Source: Gemmatimonas sp. (lineage in GTDB: Bacteria > Gemmatimonadota > Gemmatimonadetes > Gemmatimonadales > Gemmatimonadaceae). From it: a DNA stretch of 39,997 nucleotides. The translations under genes and the position numbers were made by a program. A model generated the notes under the pieces. That model was not told where the DNA came from. It searched no databases and saw nothing but the letters and a program-made list of their open reading frames with translations. The stretch lies in assembly GCA_021154325.1 (NCBI GenBank), contig JAJKIR010000022.1:1-39997 (forward strand), written 5' to 3'. Positions 14,785-22,086 of the stretch are shown in pieces. Every line of letters starts with the position of its first letter. The first letter of the stretch is position 1.

Positions 14785-15270
14785 CTAGGGCATACCCGTG
14801 GCGTGGTGCTCGCCTCGCTGGAATCCTATAAACTCGTGGATCGCCCGTCTTGCCTCGGCGTCGCTGGTGCGGATGTAGAGCTCCGCTCCCCGCGGCAGGT
14901 CGCGCGCCTCATAGGTGATGAGCGACCGGCGCGCCGCCATGGTCTTCGCCCCAGGCACTTCGCGCATGTGGACCATCGCCGGGGTCGAGAAGTCGCCCGA
15001 TTTGAAGGCGCGGGCGATCTCGCGCATGTGCGCGCGGATACGTGCGACGCCGGCGGAATCGTCGACATCGCGCTGCAGCTCGATGCGACCGCCGTCCGGG
15101 AGAGCGTCGAAGTGATGAGTGGACGTATACTGGTCGACGCCCATCGCCATCCGCCCGCGCTCCTGCATTGCGGTGAAGGCGGTGTCATGCCGCGCGGGAG
15201 GCTCCTTCTGAGCGCGGAGCGTGACCGGCAGCAGAAGCATTGCGATGATGACGATGGGCGTGCGATACAT
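14785..15270 (-). CDS. Secreted conserved hypothetical (MGVDQYTSTHHF family)
   Basis: 161 residues from ATG 15270, with a signal peptide (MYRTPIVIIAMLLLPVTLRAQ). The mature part is hydrophilic and includes MAMGVDQYTSTHHFD, a helix VARIRAHMREIARAFKSGDF, VHMREVPG and an EARRAIHEFIGFQRGEHH end. The many His and Met residues (THHF, MVHM, EHH) could bind a metal such as copper, but this is inference. I recall similar secreted proteins in environmental bacteria but no established function. It diverges from the Crp/Fnr-type gene across a 99 bp region containing a palindrome. Confidence 0.7.
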   Translation of the reverse strand: MYRTPIVIIAMLLLPVTLRAQKEPPARHDTAFTAMQERGRMAMGVDQYTSTHHFDALPDGGRIELQRDVDDSAGVARIRAHMREIARAFKSGDFSTPAMVHMREVPGAKTMAARRSLITYEARDLPRGAELYIRTSDAEARRAIHEFIGFQRGEHHATGMP

Positions 15271-15330
15271 GATGAGCGCTCGGCTGGTGAGTCCGGGAAT
15301 AACCTTACGGCTCGGACCGCAGCCGCCGCT

Positions 15331-15344
15331 GGAACCCTGGTTCC
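15331..15344. promoter_or_regulatory. Palindrome in the divergent region upstream of the Crp/Fnr gene
   Basis: GGAACC and GGTTCC flank a CT centre, giving a 14-bp symmetrical site 26 bp before the regulator's GTG and ~60 bp before the divergent secreted-protein gene. Crp/Fnr proteins bind palindromes, often as autoregulators, so this may be an operator. The sequence does not match the classic FNR (TTGAT) or CRP (TGTGA) half-sites. Confidence 0.35.
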
Positions 15345-15369
15345 AACGAGGATCGATCTGGCGATATCA

Positions 15370-16032
15370 GTGGACGAGTTGCGCCTCAAGGTGCCGGCGC
15401 TCGAGCGCGTACCCGACGCGACGCTCCGGCGCGTCGCGGCGCATGCCGAGGAGCGGCGATACGCGAAGGAGACGACGCTCTACCGCGCCGGCGACCCAGC
15501 GGACGGATTGTACATCGTGCTCGCCGGCCGCGTGCGCGTGTCGCGTGAGAGCGCCACCCACGTCGAGCTGCTTCATACGGAGGATGCGGGCGGTGTGCTG
15601 GGCGAGATTCCCGTGTTTGGCGGCGGCCCCTTCCCCGCAACTGCCGTCGCGCAAACGAGCACGCGATGCGCTCATCTCCCGCTCGCGGCAGTCGAGCGGC
15701 TCCTCGCGGATGATCCCGTCTTCGTTCGCTTCGCGCTCGCTCGGCTCGCGGAGCGTTCGCGTGCTCTTCTCCGCCGGATCGACGAGCTGACCGCAACGAC
15801 GATCACGGCGCGAGTCGCCGCTTACGTTCTCGCGCGCGCTGGCGACGGGCTCGACGCACCGTTCGCGCTCGGCATGTCGCAGGAAGCGTTGGCGCGCGAG
15901 CTCGGTACGGCGCGCGAGGTCATCGTTCGGTCGCTGCGGGCGCTCGTCGATGCCGGGGCAATCGCTCGCTCCGGGCGATCGCGTTTTGTGGTCGCCAACG
16001 TTGCCGTACTGAGGGCGATGGCGACTCGTTAG
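15370..16032 (+). CDS. Crp/Fnr-family transcriptional regulator
   Basis: 220 residues from GTG 15370; no ribosome site lies close to it, and the upstream open frame through 14701 is antisense to the secreted hypothetical, so the start is uncertain. Residues ~15-120 form a cyclic-nucleotide-binding-like beta-barrel (LYRAGDPADGLYIVLAGRVRVSR, GGVLGEIPVFGG). A dimer helix follows, then a winged HTH at ~165-205 (MSQEALARELGTAREVIVRSLRALVDAGAI). No N-terminal Cys cluster for an Fe-S centre is seen, and the cAMP-contact Arg-Ser is not obvious. Effector unknown. The TAG stop lies inside a CGTTAGGC motif. Confidence 0.85.
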   Translation: MDELRLKVPALERVPDATLRRVAAHAEERRYAKETTLYRAGDPADGLYIVLAGRVRVSRESATHVELLHTEDAGGVLGEIPVFGGGPFPATAVAQTSTRCAHLPLAAVERLLADDPVFVRFALARLAERSRALLRRIDELTATTITARVAAYVLARAGDGLDAPFALGMSQEALARELGTAREVIVRSLRALVDAGAIARSGRSRFVVANVAVLRAMATR

Positions 16033-16067
16033 GCGACGGTGCTTCAACCCTCAGCCCGCAACCCCGA

Positions 16068-18746
16068 TCAGCTTTCGTTCAAAGCAATGATGGGCGGCAC
16101 TCGCATCGCGCGTCTCGCCGGCACGTACATCGCCAGCACCGCGATCACGAGCAGCAGCGACCCCACTCCGCCTAACGTCAACGGATCATGCGCGGTGACG
16201 CCGAAGAGCTGCTGGCGGATGAGGGACGTCGTGAGGAGTGAGAGGGTGATGCCGACGGCCAGCCCGGCGATGATCGGCAGCAGGCCCCGACGCATGACGA
16301 AGCCCCAGATCAGTCCCGGCGTGGCGCCGAGCGCGAGCCGCACGCCGATCTCGTGCACGTGCTGGTTTACGAAATACGAAACAACGCCGTAGATCCCGAC
16401 CATTGCCAGCACGAGCGCGATGCCGCCGAGCAGGGAGAGAAGGACGGTATTCATACGCGCGGTGGCGAGCGACGCGCGCATGAATTGATCCAGCGACTTC
16501 GCCTCCGTGAGCGGCAGCGACGCGTCGACGCGCGCGACGGCGCGGCCGAGCGGACGCGCGAGCGCCTCCGCCGCGCCCTTGGTCGACGGGCCACGCACCA
16601 CCACCACGAGCGATCGCTGAATGAGGGGCCAGATCAGTTCGGGCGTCTGCGTGTACGGTATGTAAAACTCGGGAGCGGGCTTCTCGCTCAGCGCGCCATC
16701 GTGGATGTTCGCGACGACGCCGACGACGCTGCGATACTTCGGCCCGTTCTTCGGCGCGACGCCGGCGATATTTCGTCCGATCGCCTCACGAGGGTCGCTC
16801 TCGGGCCAGAGCATTCGGGCGAGCGCCTCGTTGATCACCATCACCCCCGGGGCTCCGGCGTTGTCGGACGTCGCGATGTCCCGACCCGCGATGAACGGGA
16901 TGCGCATCGTAGCGAAGTAGCCACTGCTCGCAAAGCGCAGATTCGCCTGCGGGGACTTGTCGTCGATCGGGCGGCCTTCCGCCTCGACCGACGACTGCAT
17001 CGACGAGCCAGAAAGAGGGACGACCGAGGTCAACGCCGCCGAGGAAACGCCGGGGATGCGCGCGGCCTCGTCGCGGATCGCGCTGAAACCGTTGATGATC
17101 GTGGCCGGCGTGGGATAGTGCGCCTCGGGGAGGAAGAGCCGCGCCGTGAGCACACCACGCGGATCGAAGCCGGGATCGACGTGCTGCATCTTCCACGCGC
17201 TGCGGATGAGGAGGCCAGAGGCAACGAGGAGCGTGATAGCGAGGGCGACCTCCGCCGCGACGAGCACGGGACGCAGCCGATCGCGCGTCAGCGAGCCGCG
17301 GCCGCCTTCACGCAATGTCTGCTGGAGCTGGGGACGCGCCGCGCGAACGGCGGGCAGCAACCCGAAGAAGACCGCGGACACCATGCCTGTGCCTAACGTG
17401 AATGCGAGCACTCGCCAATCGATGGTGGCCTGATCGAGCCGCGGAATGTCCTCGGGGCTCACAGCGAGGATGACCCGGAGCAGTCCGTACGCGACAGCGA
17501 GTCCGGCAAGCGCACCAGTGACCGCGAGAACGAGACTCTCGGTGAGAAGCTGCCTGACGATGCGGCCGCGGCCGGCGCCGAGCGCGGCGCGAATCGCCAG
17601 CTCCTTGGTGCGGGCACTTGCACGGGCGAGCAGCAGGTTCGCGACGTTGCCGCAGGCAATCAGCAGCACGAAGCTCACCGCGCCGAGCAGCACGAGCAGC
17701 AACGACTGGTAGGCGCCGACGAGGTCGTCGCGGTAGCGATGCACGTCGGCGCCGTACTCCGTGAGCTTCAGCGTATGCTGGGGAATACGCTCGGCGACGG
17801 CGCGCTCGGCGGGGATTGTCGCGGCTCGCGCCTGCTCGAGTGTGACGCCGGGCCGGAGACGCGCGTAGACCTTGAGATAATGCTCACCGTACTTCGTCGC
17901 GTCGTCCGACGAGAAGGCGATCGGTGTCCAGATATCCTCGCTGCCGCTCGTGAGGTCGAACGCCTTCGGCATGACGCCGAGAATGGTGTGGGGCGTACCA
18001 TCGATCTCGACCGTTCGACCGACGGCGGCGCGATCGCCATTGAAGTGGCTCATCCACAACCGGTAGCTGATGACGGCGACGTTGGCGCGTCCCGGCGAGT
18101 CCTCGTCGGCGGTGAAGGTCCGTCCGAGGAGCGGATGCGCCCCGAACACGGCGAAGTAATCGGCGGTGACGTGCCCGCCGCCGATCATCTCCGGCACGTC
18201 GCCGAGTCGAAGCGTGATGCCGGCCTGCAGCACGGCGGCGGCGACCCGATCGAACGCGGGCACCGCCTGGTATCCGAGGTATTCGGGCGGCGACGGATCC
18301 GTTGGCTCGCCCTTCCGCGTGGGATGGACGACGACGATGCGGTCCGCGTTCGCATAGGGCAGCGGCCGCAACGCGACGGCGTCGAGGGCGCTGAAGACGG
18401 CGGCGGTGGCGCCGATGCCTAACGCGAGGGTGAGGACGGCGACGATGGTGAACCCGCGGGCGCGGAGGAGCTGGCGGATGGCGAAGGTCGCGTCCTGGCG
18501 CAGCTCGTCGAGATATTCGGCGCGGACGGCGCGGCGGTCGCGTTCGGCGCCGTAGCGTCGACACTCGGCGTTGATGGCAGCGCTGTCACCGAAGCGGCGT
18601 TCGGCTTCGGTGCGGGCATTCGTCAGGCTCATCCCCTGCTCCATCAGCTCGCGGGTGGTCATCTCGAGATGGAAGGCGAGCTCGCTCTCCACCTCGTCTT
18701 CGACGGAGGCGCGCCAGAGTCGCGGCCAGCGCGGACGCCGGCTCAC
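16068..18746 (-). CDS. ADOP-family FtsX/MacB-type permease, PadR-coupled
   Basis: 892 residues from GTG 18746, whose GTGA overlaps the PadR stop. The N-terminal ~85 residues are a soluble helical domain (VEDEVESELAFHLEMTTRELMEQG; EAERRFGD) typical of acidobacterial duplicated orphan permeases. Then come two FtsX/MacB units: helix FTIVAVLTLALGIGATAAVF with a MacB-like periplasmic domain (VAVISYRLW), the helix block LLVLLGAVSFVLLIACGNVANLLLARASAR, and a second copy ending YGVVSYFVNQHVHEIGVRLALGA and VPARRAMRVPPIIAL. MacB-type permeases work with an ABC ATPase and transmit mechanical force rather than forming a pore; no ATPase of this type is adjacent on this strand. Three GCCTAACG motifs fall inside, all read Leu-Gly. 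Confidence 0.92.
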   Translation of the reverse strand: MSRRPRWPRLWRASVEDEVESELAFHLEMTTRELMEQGMSLTNARTEAERRFGDSAAINAECRRYGAERDRRAVRAEYLDELRQDATFAIRQLLRARGFTIVAVLTLALGIGATAAVFSALDAVALRPLPYANADRIVVVHPTRKGEPTDPSPPEYLGYQAVPAFDRVAAAVLQAGITLRLGDVPEMIGGGHVTADYFAVFGAHPLLGRTFTADEDSPGRANVAVISYRLWMSHFNGDRAAVGRTVEIDGTPHTILGVMPKAFDLTSGSEDIWTPIAFSSDDATKYGEHYLKVYARLRPGVTLEQARAATIPAERAVAERIPQHTLKLTEYGADVHRYRDDLVGAYQSLLLVLLGAVSFVLLIACGNVANLLLARASARTKELAIRAALGAGRGRIVRQLLTESLVLAVTGALAGLAVAYGLLRVILAVSPEDIPRLDQATIDWRVLAFTLGTGMVSAVFFGLLPAVRAARPQLQQTLREGGRGSLTRDRLRPVLVAAEVALAITLLVASGLLIRSAWKMQHVDPGFDPRGVLTARLFLPEAHYPTPATIINGFSAIRDEAARIPGVSSAALTSVVPLSGSSMQSSVEAEGRPIDDKSPQANLRFASSGYFATMRIPFIAGRDIATSDNAGAPGVMVINEALARMLWPESDPREAIGRNIAGVAPKNGPKYRSVVGVVANIHDGALSEKPAPEFYIPYTQTPELIWPLIQRSLVVVVRGPSTKGAAEALARPLGRAVARVDASLPLTEAKSLDQFMRASLATARMNTVLLSLLGGIALVLAMVGIYGVVSYFVNQHVHEIGVRLALGATPGLIWGFVMRRGLLPIIAGLAVGITLSLLTTSLIRQQLFGVTAHDPLTLGGVGSLLLVIAVLAMYVPARRAMRVPPIIALNES

Positions 18747-19072
18747 GCGGGCAGGAGCAGCGGCGCCACGGCCTGGACGAAGGTGGCGAACTCCTTCGTC
18801 TCGGCACGCAGCTGGCGACGGCCCTTATCGGTGATCTGGTAGAACTTGGCTTTGCGCCCGAGCTCCGAGGTGCCCCAATCGGATTCGATCCACCCGTCTC
18901 GCTCCATGCGGTACAGCGCGGGATAGACGGAGCCCTCCTCGACGCTGAGCGCGTCGTGGGTCTGCTCGCGGAGCCAGCGGACGATGGCGTACCCGTGGCG
19001 GGGCCCGAAGGTGAGGGTCTTGAGGACGAGGGCGTCGAGGGTGCCGTGGAGGCGATCTTTGGAGGGCGGCAT
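18743..19072 (-). CDS. PadR-family transcriptional regulator
   Basis: 109 residues from ATG 19072. Winged HTH of the PadR type: LHGTLDALVLKTLTFGPRHGYAIVRWL, then SVEEGSVYPALYRMERDGWI and YQITDKGRRQL. A short C-terminal helix (FATFVQAVAPLLLPA) makes it a subfamily-2-like PadR. It is translationally coupled (GTGA) to the ADOP permease, a common arrangement in Acidobacteriota and Gemmatimonadota, and probably represses its own operon. A promoter with repeated TCTAGG elements lies upstream. Confidence 0.93.
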   Translation of the reverse strand: MPPSKDRLHGTLDALVLKTLTFGPRHGYAIVRWLREQTHDALSVEEGSVYPALYRMERDGWIESDWGTSELGRKAKFYQITDKGRRQLRAETKEFATFVQAVAPLLLPA

Positions 19073-19084
19073 TGGGTGCGCAGG

Positions 19085-19129
19085 TCTAGGCGTCTAGGGT
19101 ACAATTGGCGCTTATTGCCTAGATGTCAA
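19085..19129 (-). promoter_or_regulatory. Putative PadR operon promoter and operator
   Basis: Reading the minus strand, TTGACA (19129-19124) is followed by a 17-bp spacer and a weak AATTGT (19106-19101). TCTAGG occurs at 19085-19090 and 19093-19098, and its inverse CCTAGA at 19118-19123, so an inverted repeat brackets the -10/spacer region and one extra direct copy lies downstream. This is well placed for PadR autorepression. Confidence 0.5.
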
Positions 19130-19225
19130 GGGCTTGGCCGTCGCGCGCGCTTTTCCGCCATGAATCTTTGGCGAGAGCGGCTCAGTAGACTTCGGGGCCG
19201 CAAACCCTCACCCGCCACCGTGACC

Positions 19226-20224
19226 ATGTCCGACTCGGCCATCATCGTCGATCGCCTAACGAAGACGTTTCGCGTCGCCGAGCGGCGGCCGGGGGCGTGG
19301 AACGCGCTCGCCGGGCTGGTACGGCGGCATTACCGGGAAGTGCGCGCGATCGACGACATCAGCTTCCGGCTCGCCGAGGGCGAGCTGCTCGGCTTCGTCG
19401 GGCCTAACGGCGCCGGCAAGTCGACGACGATCAAGATCCTATGCGGCATCCTCGAGCCAACGGCGGGTCAATGCACTGTGGGTGGCATCGTCCCATGGCG
19501 TGAGCGCGTGAGGCACGTCGCGCGGATCGGAGCGGTCTTCGGCCAGCGGACGCAGCTCTGGTGGGATCTTCCCGTGATCGAGAGCTTCGCGCTGCTCCGC
19601 GACATCTATCGAGTGCCGCCGGAACGCTATCGGCAAACGAGCGACGAGCTGATTGCGCGACTCGATCTCGGTCGACTGCTCGCCACGCCCGTGCGTCAGC
19701 TCTCGCTCGGCCAGCGCATGCGGTGCGAGATCGCCGCGAGCCTGCTGCACGAGCCGCGCGTCCTCTTTCTCGACGAGCCAACGATCGGCCTCGACGCCGT
19801 CGCGAAGCTCGCGGTCCGCGACTTCGTGAAGACGCTCAATCGGGAGCATGGCGTCACCGTGATCCTGACGACGCACGACATGCACGACATCGAGGCCTTG
19901 GCCGAGCGAGTGATCGTCATCGGCAAGGGCGTCATCCTCGCCGATGGGAGCCTCGCGTCGCTGCGGCGCGGCGCGCTCGCGGAGCGGCGTCTCCGGGTGC
20001 ACTTTGCCGGTGAGCCGCCGGCGACGATCGAGCTGCCCGGCGCCGCCGTTAGGCAGCGCGAGGCGCGCTCGATCGAGCTCGCGTTCGATCCACGGCTGAC
20101 GTCGGCGCACCGGCTCATCGCGTCGGTCGCCTCGGAGTTCGAGGTCGAGGACATCCACCTCGAGGAGCCGCCGATCGAGGAGGTCATCGCGCGCTTCTAC
20201 GCGCAGCACGAGGTGGACGGATGA
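19226..20224 (+). CDS. ABC-2 exporter ATP-binding protein
   Basis: 332 residues from ATG 19226; ATG 19160 would add 22 residues, and neither start has a clear ribosome site. Walker A GPNGAGKST (59-67), signature LSLGQRMRCE from 159, Walker B LFLDEPTIGLD from 180, and the switch His in TTHDMHD. A C-terminal domain of ~90 residues follows the nucleotide-binding domain. The FGQRTQLWWDLPV stretch is typical of ATPases paired with DUF990-type (ABC2_membrane_6) permeases. ATGA overlap with the first permease gene makes this a tight three-gene exporter operon. Substrate unknown; relatives are involved in drug or polymer export. A GCCTAACG motif encodes the Pro-Asn of Walker A. Confidence 0.9.
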   Translation: MSDSAIIVDRLTKTFRVAERRPGAWNALAGLVRRHYREVRAIDDISFRLAEGELLGFVGPNGAGKSTTIKILCGILEPTAGQCTVGGIVPWRERVRHVARIGAVFGQRTQLWWDLPVIESFALLRDIYRVPPERYRQTSDELIARLDLGRLLATPVRQLSLGQRMRCEIAASLLHEPRVLFLDEPTIGLDAVAKLAVRDFVKTLNREHGVTVILTTHDMHDIEALAERVIVIGKGVILADGSLASLRRGALAERRLRVHFAGEPPATIELPGAAVRQREARSIELAFDPRLTSAHRLIASVASEFEVEDIHLEEPPIEEVIARFYAQHEVDG

Positions 20225-21048
20225 CCGCGAGCGCGCTCCGCCCGTATCACGCTGTCTTCCGCGCGCGCTTTCAGCTGCTGCTGCAGTATCGCGCCGCTGC
20301 GATCGCGGGCTTCGGCACGCAATGCTGGTGGGGCACGATCAAGGTGATGATCTTCTCGGCGTTCCTCGCCGGTCCGGTGGCGAGCCCGATGACGCTGCGG
20401 GAGACGATCGATTACATCTGGCTCGGCCAGGCGTTCCTGATGCTCCTCCCCTGGTCCGCCGATCCGGAGCTCGCGCGGATGGTGCGCTCGGGCGACATCG
20501 CGTACGAGCGGCTGCGTCCCGTCGATGGATATGCATACTGGTACGCGCGGGCGGTGGCGCGTCGGACGGCCACGCCGCTTCTCCGCGCGATGCCGATGGT
20601 GCTGCTGACTGGCGTAGTCCTTCCCTCGTTAGGCTACGGGCGCTGGGGACTCGGGCCGCCGGCCGGCATCGCGGCCGTGCTCCTGTTCATCGCATCGATG
20701 GCGCTCGTCGTCGCGTTGGCGAGCGCCTTCTCCACGCTGCTCGACGTGCTCGTCGTGATGACGCTTTCGGAGCGCGGCGTGAATATCCTCGTCGCGCCGC
20801 TTGCCATCGTCTTCTCCGGCAGTCTCATCCCGCTGCCTCTCCTCCCGGAGTGGCTGCAGCCGTTCATGCAGTATCAGCCGTTCGCCGGATTGCTGGACTC
20901 TCCCCTTCGCATCTACAGCGGTCATCTCGGCGGATGGTCCGCCGTCGGCGCGCTCGGTCGTCAGGCCGTCTGGACCGTGCTCCTCGTGGCGTTAGGCAGA
21001 GCGATCATGCGCCGCGCGATGGCACGTCTCCAGACGCAGGGAGGCTAG
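20221..21048 (+). CDS. ABC-2 type permease (DUF990-like), subunit 1
   Basis: 275 residues, with its ATG overlapping the ATPase stop (ATGA). Six membrane segments are expected: AAIAGFGTQCWWGTIKVMIF, DYIWLGQAFLMLL, a middle pair around MPMVLLTGVVLPSLG and IAAVLLFIASMALVVAL, LVAPLAIVFSGSLIPLPLLP, and AVWTVLLVALGRAIM. The loop MVRSGDIAYERLRPVDGYAYW is typical of this exporter family. It pairs with the next gene to form the membrane part of the exporter. Two CGTTAGGC motifs are read Leu-Gly. Confidence 0.88.
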   Translation: MTASALRPYHAVFRARFQLLLQYRAAAIAGFGTQCWWGTIKVMIFSAFLAGPVASPMTLRETIDYIWLGQAFLMLLPWSADPELARMVRSGDIAYERLRPVDGYAYWYARAVARRTATPLLRAMPMVLLTGVVLPSLGYGRWGLGPPAGIAAVLLFIASMALVVALASAFSTLLDVLVVMTLSERGVNILVAPLAIVFSGSLIPLPLLPEWLQPFMQYQPFAGLLDSPLRIYSGHLGGWSAVGALGRQAVWTVLLVALGRAIMRRAMARLQTQGG

Positions 21049-21049
21049 C

Positions 21050-21853
21050 GTGAACGCGATTCGCCTGTACGGACGCTATGTCGGCGTATCGCTGCGCTCG
21101 CAGATGCAGTATCCCGCGTCGTTCCTGCTCACGTCGGCGGGCGCCTTCGCCGCGACCGGCGTGGACTTCCTCGCCACGTGGGCGCTGTTCGCGCGCTTTC
21201 GACAGGTCGCGGGCTGGCACTTCGGCGAGGTGGCACTCTTCTACTCGGTGATCGGTGTGTCGTTCGCGCTCGCTGACGGGCTCACGCGCGGCTTCGACAT
21301 CTTCGGCGACCAATTCGTCAGAACGGGCGACTTCGACCGACTGCTCGTACGTCCTCGGTCGACGGTGCTGCAACTCCTCGGTTACGAGCTCCGGGCGACG
21401 CGGATCGGTCGGCTGGCACAGGCTCTCGTCGTCGGCGTCGTCGCTATTCGCCTGACAGGTATCACCTGGCACCTGGCCCCGTGGGCGACGCTGCTCTTCG
21501 CCGTCGCGGGTGGCACGGCCCTCTTCTCCGGCATTCTCGTGCTGCAGGCGACGCTCGCCTTCTGGACCGTGGAGAGTCTCGAGATCGCGAACACGCTGAC
21601 CTATGGCGGCGTCGAAGCAGCGCAGTATCCGCTCGACCTCTATGCACGGTGGTTCCGGAACTTCCTCACCTTCGTCGTGCCACTTGGCTGCGTGTCGTAC
21701 TTTCCGGTAGCGGCGGTGCTTGGCAAGGCCGACCGCACCGGCGTGCCGGCGCAGCTGCTCCAGCTCACGCCCGCGTTAGGCTTCGTCTTTCTCGGCGTAG
21801 CGCTCTGGCTGTGGCGGTACGGCGTACGACACTACACCTCGACTGGCAGCTGA
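21050..21853 (+). CDS. ABC-2 type permease (DUF990-like), subunit 2
   Basis: 267 residues from GTG 21050, with GGGAGG five bases upstream and a one-base gap from the previous stop. It has the family pattern FDIFGDQFVRTGDFDRLLVRPRS between the second and third helices, parallel to the GDIAYERLRP loop of subunit 1, and helices FLLTSAGAFAATGVDFLATWALF, LLFAVAGGTALFSGILVLQ, and FLTFVVPLGCVSYFPVAAVLG. With subunit 1 and the ATPase it forms a complete ABC-2 exporter of unknown substrate. Confidence 0.88.
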   Translation: MNAIRLYGRYVGVSLRSQMQYPASFLLTSAGAFAATGVDFLATWALFARFRQVAGWHFGEVALFYSVIGVSFALADGLTRGFDIFGDQFVRTGDFDRLLVRPRSTVLQLLGYELRATRIGRLAQALVVGVVAIRLTGITWHLAPWATLLFAVAGGTALFSGILVLQATLAFWTVESLEIANTLTYGGVEAAQYPLDLYARWFRNFLTFVVPLGCVSYFPVAAVLGKADRTGVPAQLLQLTPALGFVFLGVALWLWRYGVRHYTSTGS

Positions 21854-21870
21854 CAGGACTATTGAGTCGC

Positions 21871-22074
21871 ATGGCACTCTTCAGGCAATCGGCGCAGCTC
21901 GCGCGCTGCGATCAATGTCGCACCTTCTTTGATCCCGTATACGGAGGCGTTTGCGCGCGCTGCGGCCGTCTGCTCTGCGCGACGCACCTCCACGGCGGGT
22001 TCCTGTCGCGTCTCATCGGTCGCCTCGTGCCGCGAAAGACGGACTGTGTGCAGTGCCGTGGACGGCCGACGTGA
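21871..22074 (+). CDS. Small zinc-ribbon protein
   Basis: 67 residues from ATG 21871 (TTG 21862 also possible); the start lies 17 bp after the exporter operon, so it is probably its fourth gene. Two Cys pairs CDQC and CARC, then CATH, and a final CVQC, suggest one or two structural zinc sites. The segment GGFLSRLIGRLVPRK is amphipathic and basic. It ends 12 bp before the TonB receptor stop on the other strand. No family is recognised. Confidence 0.6.
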   Translation: MALFRQSAQLARCDQCRTFFDPVYGGVCARCGRLLCATHLHGGFLSRLIGRLVPRKTDCVQCRGRPT

Positions 22075-22086
22075 ACGGCGACACAT

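Noticed and set aside
14701..15369. Upstream extension of the Crp/Fnr gene to 443 residues
   Set aside because: The extension is antisense to the secreted hypothetical gene with a good signal peptide, and the regulator fold is complete from GTG 15370.
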